Shown here in pieces: positions 53,317 to 61,809 of a stretch of DNA of 64,000 nucleotides (the stretch's first letter is position 1; each line of letters begins with the position of its first letter). The notes beneath the pieces are model-generated. The model worked only from the letters and a program-made list of their open reading frames with translations. It was not told the DNA's origin and did not search any database. Made by a program: the position numbers and the translations under genes. The DNA comes from Desulfovibrio psychrotolerans (GTDB lineage Bacteria; Desulfobacterota; Desulfovibrionia; Desulfovibrionales; Desulfovibrionaceae): the NCBI RefSeq assembly GCF_013340305.1, contig NZ_BLVP01000043.1:155395-219394 (forward strand), in the 5' to 3' direction.

Positions 53317-53718
53317 ATGGCAAATGTGCAGACCAAACAGGCGGCACAGCATAACGGTCTTACGGAACTCTTCCGGGACAAGCTGCGCAAGGTCACAGAC
53401 AGCGGCGGTGCGCAGGACAGGGTGCAGCGCATTATGCTGGCGCTTGGCTACGCCATGGCACTGACGCCGACAGGCAATCCGGGGTTTACACGGATTACCG
53501 ACTACAAGGGCATGCCGGTGAACGTGTGGGTGGGCGATGCCGGATTAACGGCCTGGCCGCGCACGCTGCTTTCTCCCGTGTGGGTGGGCTATTACTCCCT
53601 TGAGGAGCCTGCGGAGATGGTGCAGTACGAGGAGCATGAGCGTCTTATGGATTATCTGCGCGACCGGCATCCGGAAGCGTTTCAGACACCTTCTGCATTC
53701 GGAGAGGGTGAGGGGTAG
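53317..53718 (+). CDS. hypothetical protein
   Basis: A 133-residue protein with GGGAGGTGG before the ATG at 53317. The sequence is soluble-looking and rich in aromatic residues in the second half (MPVNVWVGDAGLTAWPRTLLSPVWVGYYSLEEPAEMVQYEEHERLMDYL). The N-terminal half contains a helical segment (GLTELFRDKLRKVTDSGGAQDRVQRIMLALGYAMAL). No known domain is recognised. The frame remains open upstream to 52963, but that portion shows no ribosome site and reads as random arginine-rich sequence. It is monocistronic before serS. Confidence 0.6.
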   Translation: MANVQTKQAAQHNGLTELFRDKLRKVTDSGGAQDRVQRIMLALGYAMALTPTGNPGFTRITDYKGMPVNVWVGDAGLTAWPRTLLSPVWVGYYSLEEPAEMVQYEEHERLMDYLRDRHPEAFQTPSAFGEGEG

Positions 53719-54135
53719 TCGAAGGTTGCCACGGATATCCTGAGATGCCCGTATATGCCCGTAGATAGCCGGGGATAGCTTCAGGGATAGCCGGGAGATC
53801 ATCGGGCACTTTGCGCGATCCGCTCTGCCGATGCGGGCTGTTATGGCCGCGCGTGCGTCTTCTCTTTTCCGGTGATGTGTTAGCCGGGTGAAATTGATCG
53901 GCCTGTCTGCCGGTTGCGCGGGCAGGCTCTCGGCCCCGTTCTATTCCGTGTCGCCCGTGTAGTCCGTGTCATTCCATGCCGATGTTTCCGGCGGGAGCAG
54001 GGGCCGGGGTTGCTGCGCACGGCACAAGGATTTATCCCCTCCTCTCCTGCCCGCTGTTTCCGCGTATTGACGCACACCTGTGCGGCGGCTATCTTCGGGC
54101 GTTGCTTACCAATACGCCAAGGAGATGCGTTTTTT
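53719..54135. other. intergenic region before serS
   Basis: No gene is supported. 53730-53800 contains irregular short repeats (ATGCCCGTA and GATAGCCGGG-like units). The serS promoter is presumably in the last 150 bp; no convincing -35/-10 pair was fixed. Confidence 0.45.
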
Positions 54136-55428
54136 ATGCTCGACCTCAAGCTTTTGCAGAGAGACCCCGATATTGTTGTTACCGCCCTTGCCAAGCGGCA
54201 TTCCAAAATAGATGTGAGCGAGTTTCTGGAACTGGATGCCCGTCGCCGTGCCTTGCTGAACGAGGTAGAGGGCCTGAAGAGCGAGCGCAATAAGGCCTCG
54301 GAAGAGGTTGCCAAGCTCAAGCGGGCCGGGCAGGACGCCTCCGGGCGCATTGCGGAGCTGGGCGAGCTTGCGGAGCGCATCAAGCTGCTGGACGTAGAAG
54401 CGGAAGCCGTAGTGGCCAAAGTGAGTGAGTGGCTGGTTGCCGTGCCCAACGTTCCCCACGAATCCGTGCCCGTGGGAGCAGACGAGAACGACAATGTGGA
54501 ACTGCACCGCTGGGGCAGTGCGCCCGCCTTTGATTTTTCGCCTAAGGAGCACTGGGAGCTTGCGGAGCAGCTGGGCGGGCTGGATTTTGAACGCGGTGCC
54601 AAGCTTGCGGGGTCGCGCTTTACCGTGCTCTGGGGCTGGGCGGCGCGGCTGGAGCGGGCACTGGTGAACTTGTTCCTTGATATCCAGACCCGTGAACACG
54701 GGTATACAGAAATGTTCCCTCCGGCCATTGTAAACAGCGGTGCCATGACCGGCACCGGGCAGCTTCCCAAGTTTGAGGAAGACCTGTTCAAGCTCAACTA
54801 CAAGGATTTTTACCTTATTCCCACCGCAGAGGTGCCCCTGACCAACCTGCTCTCCGGCGAGATGCTCTCCGAGGCGGAGCTGCCCATGGCCTTTACCGCC
54901 CAGACGCAGTGCTTCCGGTCAGAGGCAGGCAGCTACGGCAAGGACACCAAGGGGCTTATCCGGCAGCATCAGTTCACCAAGGTGGAGATGGTGCGGCTTT
55001 CGCACCCCGATACCTCCTATGAACAACTGGAGCTTATGCGTCAGCATGCGGAAAATCTGCTGCAACGCCTTGGCTTGCATTACAGGGTGGTTACATTGTG
55101 TTCGGGTGATATGGGGTTCGCGTCTTCCAAAACCTATGACATAGAGGTGTGGTTGCCCGGACAGGGCAAGTTTCGCGAGATATCGTCCTGCTCCAACTGC
55201 ACCGATTTTCAGGCCCGGCGCGCCAACCTGCGCTTTAAGCGCGAAGGTGCAAAAAAGCCGGAATATGTGCACACCCTGAACGGCTCCGGGCTTCCCACAG
55301 GGCGCACCATGGTGGCGATACTGGAGAACTACCAGCAGGCAGACGGCTCCATAGCCATACCGGAAGCGCTGCGCCCCTATCTTGATGGCCTTGAGGTTAT
55401 TACGCCAGCCATGGCCAAAGGCAGGTAA
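54136..55428 (+). CDS. serS: seryl-tRNA synthetase
   Basis: A 430-residue class II synthetase. The N-terminal antiparallel coiled-coil arm spans about residues 28-100 ([33 protein letters not shown]). The catalytic domain has motif 2 ([30 protein letters not shown]) and motif 3 ([25 protein letters not shown]), and [13 protein letters not shown] is a SerRS hallmark. The length is normal. AAGGAG lies upstream of the ATG at 54136. It charges tRNA-Ser and tRNA-Sec in the cytosol. Confidence 0.97.
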   Translation: MLDLKLLQRDPDIVVTALAKRHSKIDVSEFLELDARRRALLNEVEGLKSERNKASEEVAKLKRAGQDASGRIAELGELAERIKLLDVEAEAVVAKVSEWLVAVPNVPHESVPVGADENDNVELHRWGSAPAFDFSPKEHWELAEQLGGLDFERGAKLAGSRFTVLWGWAARLERALVNLFLDIQTREHGYTEMFPPAIVNSGAMTGTGQLPKFEEDLFKLNYKDFYLIPTAEVPLTNLLSGEMLSEAELPMAFTAQTQCFRSEAGSYGKDTKGLIRQHQFTKVEMVRLSHPDTSYEQLELMRQHAENLLQRLGLHYRVVTLCSGDMGFASSKTYDIEVWLPGQGKFREISSCSNCTDFQARRANLRFKREGAKKPEYVHTLNGSGLPTGRTMVAILENYQQADGSIAIPEALRPYLDGLEVITPAMAKGR

Positions 55429-55453
55429 AATTGGCCTGAAAGCGGTTTAGGGG

Positions 55454-55483
55454 TTGACAATCAAGGGCCGAAGTCTTTATACA
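55454..55483 (+). promoter_or_regulatory. sigma70 promoter of tRNA-Lys
   Basis: TTGACA (55454-55459) and TATACA (55478-55483) are 18 bases apart, placing the start just before the tRNA at 55496. Confidence 0.85.
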
Positions 55484-55495
55484 GCCCCCTCGCAT

Positions 55496-55571
55496 GGGTC
55501 GTTAACTCAGTCGGTAGAGTATCTGCCTTTTAAGCAGAGAGTCGCAGGTTCGAGCCCCGCACGACCCACCA
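55496..55571 (+). tRNA. tRNA-Lys (anticodon UUU)
   Basis: A 76-nt cloverleaf: acceptor stem GGGTCGT/ACGACCC, D arm CTCAGTCGGTAGAG, anticodon stem TCTGC/GCAGA with loop CTTTTAA (anticodon TTT), T arm with GGTTCGAGCC, and an encoded CCA end. Its 3' end is the likely attachment site of the mobile element that begins here. Confidence 0.97.
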
Positions 55572-55580
55572 GAAAATCAA

Positions 55581-55617
55581 GGACTTGAAGGTTTGCCTTC
55601 AAGTCCTTTTTCTTTTT
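55581..55617 (+). terminator. terminator after tRNA-Lys
   Basis: Perfect 11-bp arms (55581-55591, 55596-55606), a four-base loop and the tract TTTTTCTTTTT. Confidence 0.93.
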
Positions 55618-55637
55618 CCCCACACCATTCCCCACAC
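55616..55637. repeat. direct repeat TTCCCCACAC next to the tRNA, possible integrase arm sites
   Basis: Two exact ten-base copies start 12 bases apart (55616 and 55628). Short direct repeats near a tRNA 3' end are typical of recombinase arm-type sites. This is inference only. Confidence 0.4.
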
Positions 55638-55704
55638 GAAAAATGAAAACCAAAAGCGTGCAATGAAAATAGCTGCATGGATTTACCCTGCGATGGTCAA
55701 AATC

Positions 55705-57174
55705 TTACTGGCTTGCCGTGGATTTGGCTTCATTTTTTTTGGTTCTTTCACGTCTTCGGGTGAGGGCCTCTTCGGTACTAAGGAGGATGCCTGAGCGAAT
55801 GCTCTCGTCAACACGGTAATAGTCATATCTATGTTCCCTAGTTATGTCTTTAAGTATGCTCTCTGCGTCTATGTTTTTATTGCCACTAGTGTATTCTTTG
55901 AGAACATGCGCATACTTTCTAGCGGTAGAAAATTTTCTATACCAAACCTCTTCGGTTATTAGTTTTTTTATGTGTCCCGAAACATTATTGTCACTTTTGA
56001 GTATATTTACTGTGTCCCAAATCCACAATCCTACTGTGTTTGATTCATCGTTTATTATATGTCTTTCATTCACGATATCTTTTTTTTGTTTCTTGATATA
56101 TTCTATGGCTGCAGTCTCATGTTTTCCGTTTGTTTTTGGCATGTTGATTCCACCAATACTTTTCGTGTATAAATTTCCTATTTCCTCATCTTTTATGAAA
56201 TCATTTATATTGCCATAAAAAGGAATGCTCTTGCCTTCATTTATATGCTCGGCAATAAGTGTGGGATATTCTTTGAAAGATAAGTCTGTGAACATCATTT
56301 TGTATTTTTTAAATATTTTACAAAGTACGACATGCTCTTCTTTGTTAATAATGCTATCTTTATCTAATTCAAAGTTCAATGTTTCTATGGCAATCTTTTT
56401 ATTAATAAAACACATCCTTCCATAACATCCGATCTTGTGTGGAACATATGAATCAAAATAAATCCAGAATAGCTTGTCATTCTCAAATAGACATTTAAAG
56501 CAGTCGTGTGGGTGGTTCTCAAAATCTTTTGCAAGTGAACAAATATGTTTCAATATTTTAGAAACACCATATTTCAATTTAGAATCTTTGTGAACGTCTA
56601 TGTAAAATTTTCTTTTAACAAACTCGCGATGCCAAAAAAGAGAATTATAATACATCATATAATTTACAGATATATTTGACCCAATTTCGCTTGCTTCATC
56701 GATAGTGATTGATTCTAATCCTAAGTTTTTTTGCTTAAATGTTTTCCTTATAAAAAATTCTGAAACATTGATGTAAACAGAAGATGCAAGCTTAGATATT
56801 TTTCTTGATTGCTTATGTGGTATTTTATTCGATTTCAGAATAAAAACAGAATCTTTTTGAACTCCTTTGCATTTTGAAATTAAATATGCTGAAAATTTTG
56901 TAATTTCTAATTCTTCTTCTGTTACTGTCAATAGATCAGTGTTTGCATCTCTCTCTATTTTTTTCATTGAAGACAAAATCATAATCCACAAACTCATATA
57001 GTGATCATCGTCAGCTTCTTTTCTTAAATCTAGACCCTTTTTGCTATTCTGCACTGCTCTGCCGACTTCACGCAAAAAAAAGTTCACTTCTTGTCGCAAC
57101 CTTGCAGGTGCAAGCGCAGTTATTTCCAGAATTTTTTGGAACTGGGGTGCTTGCTTATGCAATACAATTAACAT
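55705..57174 (-). CDS. AT-rich orphan protein, function unknown
   Basis: A 489-residue protein with no recognised domain. The ATG at 57174 is chosen because GGAG lies four bases upstream and GGAGG further up; the frame is open for 17 more codons. The body (about residues 60-430) is strongly AT-rich with many Ile, Lys, Asn and Phe codons ending in A or T, unlike every other gene here, while both ends have near-normal GC. It looks soluble and mixed alpha/beta, with conserved-looking Cys/His clusters in HPHDCFKCLFENDKLFW and GCYGRMCF. It is the first gene inside the element, facing the tRNA. A cargo or defence gene is a reasonable guess, not a conclusion. Confidence 0.75.
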   Translation of the reverse strand: MLIVLHKQAPQFQKILEITALAPARLRQEVNFFLREVGRAVQNSKKGLDLRKEADDDHYMSLWIMILSSMKKIERDANTDLLTVTEEELEITKFSAYLISKCKGVQKDSVFILKSNKIPHKQSRKISKLASSVYINVSEFFIRKTFKQKNLGLESITIDEASEIGSNISVNYMMYYNSLFWHREFVKRKFYIDVHKDSKLKYGVSKILKHICSLAKDFENHPHDCFKCLFENDKLFWIYFDSYVPHKIGCYGRMCFINKKIAIETLNFELDKDSIINKEEHVVLCKIFKKYKMMFTDLSFKEYPTLIAEHINEGKSIPFYGNINDFIKDEEIGNLYTKSIGGINMPKTNGKHETAAIEYIKKQKKDIVNERHIINDESNTVGLWIWDTVNILKSDNNVSGHIKKLITEEVWYRKFSTARKYAHVLKEYTSGNKNIDAESILKDITREHRYDYYRVDESIRSGILLSTEEALTRRRERTKKNEAKSTASQ

Positions 57175-57307
57175 TTTCTCCACAGCTTCCTCCAAAAAAT
57201 ACAAAAAAATCAGGATGTTGTCCATTTTTTGCGCAAGATTTCGCTTATTCTTCCCTACCTCCCTCGCAGTTCACGATCTAGTTTCATCTCCACGAGTGCA
57301 ATCAACA

Positions 57308-57319
57308 GGAAGGCCTTCC
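57308..57319. repeat. 12-bp perfect palindrome upstream of the HTH gene
   Basis: GGAAGGCCTTCC lies about 95 bp before the excisionase-like gene in the divergent interval; a possible binding site. Confidence 0.3.
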
Positions 57320-57413
57320 GATGAATCAAGCGCTCTGAACGGCTAGTGTGTGCTGAATCACAAATCTTTGGGTTCAGTATGCCATCTCAAACATTCACTT
57401 CGCTGGAGTATGT

Positions 57414-57659
57414 ATGGTTTCGAACAGTATCGCCAAGGGCAGCGAGCCTCGAGCAGAAGCAATTTTGGTCCGCTGGCTCACGGAAAAGGAGGTGGCGGCC
57501 ATTACCCGCTTGAGCCTCTCTACCCTCCGGGCGCACCGGTTTGCCGGAAGGGGAATACCCTACGCAAAAATCGGACGCTCAGTACGTTACTCGGCCACCG
57601 AGGTCCAACGGTACATGACCGAACGCCAAATTGTCCCGCACAAGGTAGTGTCATGCTGA
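57414..57659 (+). CDS. excisionase/AlpA-like helix-turn-helix protein
   Basis: An 81-residue protein with a MerR-like HTH_17 domain: WLTEKEVAAITRLSLSTLRAHRFAGRGIPYAKIGRSVRYSATEVQRYMTER (about 21-71). GGAG lies just before the ATG. Such proteins act as excisionases (Xis) or as regulators in integrative elements. It is the first plus-strand gene of the element module and overlaps the next gene's start, so it heads an operon. Confidence 0.8.
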   Translation: MVSNSIAKGSEPRAEAILVRWLTEKEVAAITRLSLSTLRAHRFAGRGIPYAKIGRSVRYSATEVQRYMTERQIVPHKVVSC

Positions 57660-57979
57660 CCCTGTCTAGCGGCCTGTCCGAAGGAACGCACAGCATAACA
57701 GTCGCTGTGGGGGCAGAGGCCCCTACGGCAAACGGAACAAACCAAACTACCCGTGAAACGGGAAAGGATCTCTCCATGAGCAATGACGGAGACCCCAAAA
57801 ACAATGTTGCACTCGTGCACACTCCGGACCAGTCCGCCATGGCTGAAATGGGGCAAAAGCTCGGTGCTGTACTTCAGGCAGCAAGTGCAGGAGACCTTGA
57901 AGGCATAGACCGCGTGGACATTGAGCTAGTCCCGCAGGTGCTCTACGGCATAAAGGTCTGCGTCTACCCCAAGAAGTAA
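57653..57979 (+). CDS. hypothetical protein of the mobile element
   Basis: Up to 108 residues from the ATG at 57653, which overlaps the stop of the preceding gene. A second ATG at 57776 with AAAGGA upstream would give a 67-residue form starting MSNDGDPKNN and may be the true start. The C-terminal part (AEMGQKLGAVLQAASAGDLEGIDRVDIELVPQVLYGIKVCVYPKK) looks folded. No known domain is recognised. It precedes the RepA-like ATPase gene. Confidence 0.55.
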   Translation: MLTLSSGLSEGTHSITVAVGAEAPTANGTNQTTRETGKDLSMSNDGDPKNNVALVHTPDQSAMAEMGQKLGAVLQAASAGDLEGIDRVDIELVPQVLYGIKVCVYPKK

Positions 57980-58036
57980 CCTAAACTTGCCATGGGGTCG
58001 AGTATCCACCGACCCCATGGCCACTGGAGATTAACT

Positions 58037-60457
58037 ATGACAAATCGTAGAATTATAAAGAACCTCGCTGAACAAGCCAGGACTACGGGCGAAGTCGCAT
58101 CATACGAAGCCCCGCCCAAAGGTGTAGCCCCTTTATCCTCCTCGGCCCCGAATCCTACACCCGCGCAAAATGGCACGGTTATTGATGTGCCGTTCCGTAC
58201 TGTTTGTGCACCGTGCTACAGCCCCCAGCTGATTCCGATGCTCATTAACCCGCCGCTCCGCAATGAACACGGCATTCCACTCAAAGCAAAGTTGGAAACG
58301 CTTGTACAAAGATATGACCGAACCGGACTACCAGCCTTGTTAAGGTGTCCACTACGGGCAGAGTTTTTTGCGGCCCTTGTCGCCTATGAAGTCTGCACCA
58401 CCGATGAACCGGACAAGCGCGAGCTCTGCATCCGTGCCCTTGGAGGGGAAGATAATGATATGCGCACATGGCGTACTGCTCCTCCGCCCCCCGCTGATAT
58501 CGTATCTTGGGCTGTAGGCAAGCTGAACCGGAGCCGCGTCATGACAGCCCTCGTGCTGGGCGAAGTGTTTGGTCTGAAGCCGGAACACTGCTTTTCCAGC
58601 TTCCCCACGTCCAGCATTCACAACGCAGCCATTAGCACTGCTGCCGTTGAAAAAATTCCACACCACCTTCACGGCAATGGCATTGACTTCACACTCAAGG
58701 CGAAATTCAGGGTGCGTAACCTTGACGGCACGGACTCGTTGGTGCTCTGCATGTACACGACCGGCGACCAAGATCTGTTTGTTGTCGCGATACGCAAAGT
58801 AACAGAGACTGGCACCCCTATCGTATCTCTGGGAGCCGCCCCAGCACCAGCCCACCTGTTCGCGCGGGACTTGATCTTGAAAAATCCTGCGGCAGAAGTA
58901 TGGCTCTGCACGGACATTCGCGTGGCTATGCGGCTTACAGACCTTGCCAAGGAAGGGCGCGTGATTGAGCGCACCGGGGTTGTCGTCTCTGGCTTCTTCG
59001 GAGGCGATGATGCGGTCAAAGCCCTTATTGCCAGCGACTTGGCTGGGCACAACGTGACCATCCTCTCCTCCCCAGGACAGGACGGATGGGAAAGTGTACC
59101 TGTGCTTGCGAAAACCTGCATGGACTACGGCGCATTTCAGGTCTCCCTCTTTCCCTGGCCCCTTGTTCCCGAACGCGGGCTGACCTACAAGGAGCCACTG
59201 AAGCCTGAGGTGGCAAGATGTTTATACGATAGGCAAATCCACATTGGTGACGTCGAGTTGCCTTCGCGACTTGCGGAACAAGTGCGGACAATGGCTATTC
59301 CTTTGGAGAACCTGCAAGCATGGAAGCGACAAGTCGGGCTCGTAAGCCCGGCAGAGCGAGAAAGCGAAGGCAAGCACGAACCAGACTTTGCTCTTGTGAC
59401 CTTTGGTGCGCTTCCTGATAAAGTATCAGCAGCACCGAACAGCGCAATGAGCATAAGCAGCATGCTTACGCCCAGTTACACAACAATGATCTGGGGCTTC
59501 TCCAACGCTGGAAAGAGTTGGTTCGCCATTGAAATCGCCTTAGCCCTCGCCACGGGAACACCCTGTTTCTTCCTTACAGCCTCCCCACCCACAAAGGTGG
59601 TATACCTTGACGGCGAAGTAGGCGAGGCCGACTTCAAGCAACGATGCGTGCAACTGATGGGGAACAGGGAAGGACGCCGAGCGCTGCTCGACACCAACCT
59701 TGGCGTTGTCTCTCTTCGGGGAGGGCAAAGCCTTCTTGATGGGAAAAGGCAGGATGAGGTACTTGCAACCCTCAAAGAGGCGGAAACACAGGTCGTCTTT
59801 ATTGACAACCTGTTCTCTCTGGCTCCCAATGCGGCAAAAGCCAATGCCACGCCTTTTTTTGAATTCATCAAGAGGATCCAAGCTGAGGGCATAGCCGTCA
59901 TCATCATTCACCATGCAAGGAAAACGGCTACGGACTTCAAGGGCCCTGTGGAACTTGTGAGCCTGTGCCAGAACGTACTGCACATAGAAGGTCGGGACCA
60001 AATCCATGCGGACGATCGGGATCTGTTGTGTAAAGCCGTACATGATGCCCTTGCCACAGATGGTCCTGTCGCCCGTGTTTACGTAGACAAATGTAAGGTT
60101 GCTCCTCACTTTGAACGTCGCCATGGCACCTACAAGCTGCCGGTTGGGCAACCTTGGGAATGGGTGGAAGGCGATCTCTGCCCTGTTGATGACAACCACG
60201 AAATCTCGGCGTCAACGGCTTCCTCCACGCCTGTGCATGACGAGACGAACTATCACCGCTCACTCTCTGACCTCACTCCAGATCAGCAAAGAGTTCTTGA
60301 GGTTATGGAGAAGGGGAAGTCCTACTACCGAAAGAACATTGAAGAAATCTCAGGCCTCAAAGAGGACAGGGTCCGCAAGGCCCTGAATGCTCTTCGGGAA
60401 GCCGGTCTTATAAGCCGAGAAGGCAATGGCAAAGACACACACTACCGGCGCGTATAA
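58037..60457 (+). CDS. RepA-like RecA-fold ATPase with N-terminal primase-like region
   Basis: An 806-residue protein. The N-terminal half (about 1-430) includes a toprim-like stretch (AEVWLCTDIRVAMRLTDLAKEGRV ... GHNVTILSSPGQDGWESVPVLAKTCMDYG). Residues about 480-690 form an AAA_25/RepA-type ATPase with Walker A GFSNAGKS at 487-494, VVYLDGEVG and Walker B VVFIDNLFSL, then a sensor-like IIHHARK. The C-terminal 70 residues (LTPDQQRVLEVMEKGKSYYRKNIEEISGLKEDRVRKALNALREAGLI) form a winged helix. GGAGA precedes the ATG at 58037. It probably helps replicate or process the excised element, acting as helicase, primase or both; the activity is not proven. Confidence 0.75.
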   Translation: MTNRRIIKNLAEQARTTGEVASYEAPPKGVAPLSSSAPNPTPAQNGTVIDVPFRTVCAPCYSPQLIPMLINPPLRNEHGIPLKAKLETLVQRYDRTGLPALLRCPLRAEFFAALVAYEVCTTDEPDKRELCIRALGGEDNDMRTWRTAPPPPADIVSWAVGKLNRSRVMTALVLGEVFGLKPEHCFSSFPTSSIHNAAISTAAVEKIPHHLHGNGIDFTLKAKFRVRNLDGTDSLVLCMYTTGDQDLFVVAIRKVTETGTPIVSLGAAPAPAHLFARDLILKNPAAEVWLCTDIRVAMRLTDLAKEGRVIERTGVVVSGFFGGDDAVKALIASDLAGHNVTILSSPGQDGWESVPVLAKTCMDYGAFQVSLFPWPLVPERGLTYKEPLKPEVARCLYDRQIHIGDVELPSRLAEQVRTMAIPLENLQAWKRQVGLVSPAERESEGKHEPDFALVTFGALPDKVSAAPNSAMSISSMLTPSYTTMIWGFSNAGKSWFAIEIALALATGTPCFFLTASPPTKVVYLDGEVGEADFKQRCVQLMGNREGRRALLDTNLGVVSLRGGQSLLDGKRQDEVLATLKEAETQVVFIDNLFSLAPNAAKANATPFFEFIKRIQAEGIAVIIIHHARKTATDFKGPVELVSLCQNVLHIEGRDQIHADDRDLLCKAVHDALATDGPVARVYVDKCKVAPHFERRHGTYKLPVGQPWEWVEGDLCPVDDNHEISASTASSTPVHDETNYHRSLSDLTPDQQRVLEVMEKGKSYYRKNIEEISGLKEDRVRKALNALREAGLISREGNGKDTHYRRV

Positions 60458-60471
60458 CAAGAGTGCCAAAC

Positions 60472-60497
60472 GCCCCCTCCCAAGTCCGGGAGGGGGC
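60472..60497 (+). terminator. hairpin after the RepA-like gene
   Basis: Perfect ten-base GC-rich arms with a six-base loop, 14 bp beyond the stop; only CATT follows, so termination may be partial. Confidence 0.5.
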
Positions 60498-60592
60498 ATT
60501 CCACACCTTTACGCGGCAGGGCACTGTTCCCCGTGCATCATGGCGTTGTCGTTATCCAAACCCCACGGCTCCAATACCTGCCGATTTCGTTA

Positions 60593-60603
60593 CCCCCCCC
60601 CCC
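60593..60603. repeat. homopolymer run of 11 cytosines
   Basis: Eleven consecutive C between genes of the element; such tracts can slip during replication. Confidence 0.9.
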
Positions 60604-60964
60604 GGAACGACGACGAAACAGGAAAGTAGGAATTTCCTGTGCGTTGCAGGCTCGTTTCCCCGTTATGCATGGGAGATACTCCGCATGCTTCGCCTTTTTC
60701 CGTCTTGTTTCCGTCGGGAATACCCTGCTTTTACGCAGCGAAAATCAGCATATCGAATAAAAGCACTACATTAGCTAGCAAGGGAAATGAGCTCTCGCCT
60801 TTGATTCCGCGTCTTCCTAGTCCTGAAAGGCGTCCACCGCGCCGACCTAGTGTCGATCATCAAATTCCACCTATATATTACCTCCATGAGCAGGCCATAT
60901 CTTTGCCTCTGCCGCCCAGCGCGGCGGAGGCATTTCCATTTCACACGCCTACAAGGAGGTAACC

Positions 60965-61729
60965 ATGACCGAAGCCCCTTTATCCCATCCCGCCCCTGGC
61001 GCATCCCCGACCATCACCGAATTGGCTAAGGCCATGCTGCGGGTGCAGCAGTCCCTGTCTCCGGCGTCCAAGGATGCCGAAAACCCTTTCGTCAACAAGC
61101 GTTACGCCACGCTGAACTCCGTCATGGATGCCTGCCGTGAGGGGCTCATCGCCAACGGCATCTGGGTTGCGCAGTATCCCGTGCCGGTGGAGACCGGCCA
61201 TCTCGGCCTTGTCACGAAGCTTGTCCACGCAGAATCTGGCCAGTGGCAATCTTCCCTCATGGTCATGCCGCTTCCGAAGGCCGACCCGCAAGGATACGGC
61301 TCCGCACTGACCTACGCACGGCGCTATGGCCTCGCCACCATGGTGGGTCTGGTCACTGAGGCGGACGATGACGCCGAAGGGGCCATGCCCAGAAGCGGAA
61401 ACCGTCCGGCCAAGGCACAGGCGGCCACAGGGGCACGAAAGGAATCTACACAGGCATCTCCTGCCCGTAGCGGGACGATGGCGACAGTCGCACCACAACC
61501 ACCGGCGCAGCGCAATGAGAAGCAGGGTGAACGTCCAAGGGCAGCATTGGCCGCATTGCCCCGCATAGACGGCATCACCTACCAGACCATTCAGGCACAG
61601 GACGGACGCACCTGCGTCACGGCTTCCGGCGACACCCGGAGCAAGAAGGCACTGTTGCAGGAGGCTGGTTTTCGTTGGGATGCTACCCGCAAAGTCTGGT
61701 GGCGGTACGCCGATGCTCAAGCCGCCTGA
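60965..61729 (+). CDS. ERF-family single-strand annealing protein
   Basis: A 254-residue DNA-annealing protein. The ERF core spans about 15-140: LAKAMLRVQQSLSPASKDAENPFVNKRYATLNSVMDACREGLIANGIWVAQYP and the signature DPQGYGSALTYARRYGLATMVGLVTEADDDAEGA. A disordered Ala/Gln-rich linker and a C-terminal domain (LLQEAGFRWDATRKVWWRY) follow. AAGGAGG precedes the ATG. ERF proteins anneal single strands in phage or element recombination. A Cas4-like nuclease gene follows, as in other annealase-exonuclease pairs. Confidence 0.92.
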   Translation: MTEAPLSHPAPGASPTITELAKAMLRVQQSLSPASKDAENPFVNKRYATLNSVMDACREGLIANGIWVAQYPVPVETGHLGLVTKLVHAESGQWQSSLMVMPLPKADPQGYGSALTYARRYGLATMVGLVTEADDDAEGAMPRSGNRPAKAQAATGARKESTQASPARSGTMATVAPQPPAQRNEKQGERPRAALAALPRIDGITYQTIQAQDGRTCVTASGDTRSKKALLQEAGFRWDATRKVWWRYADAQAA

Positions 61730-61763
61730 CCCTGCTGGCATACTCGCAACAAGCAACGCTACG

Positions 61764-61789
61764 AAAAGTCCCCCACATCGGGGGCTTTT
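61764..61789 (+). repeat. hairpin between the ERF and nuclease genes
   Basis: AAAAG-CCCCC and GGGGG-CTTTT arms close an ACAT-type loop, 20 bp before the nuclease start. It could be an attenuator. Confidence 0.5.
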
Positions 61790-61809
61790 CCGTTTCACGG
61801 GAGGAATTC

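Larger units (their letters stand above)
60458..60964. other. intergenic region with a hairpin and a poly-C tract
   Basis: No gene is supported. A hairpin (GCCCCCTCCC at 60472-60481 pairing with GGGAGGGGGC at 60488-60497) follows the RepA-like gene. An 11-C run lies at 60593-60603. The segment before the ERF gene (60860-60960) carries its leader. Confidence 0.6.

Noticed and set aside
53719..54135. T-box or other riboswitch before serS
   Set aside because: No T-box consensus or specifier-loop arrangement could be seen; the region holds only irregular repeats.
55585..55794. Short plus-strand frame after tRNA-Lys as an integrase remnant
   Set aside because: It begins inside the tRNA terminator and shows none of the tyrosine-recombinase catalytic residues.
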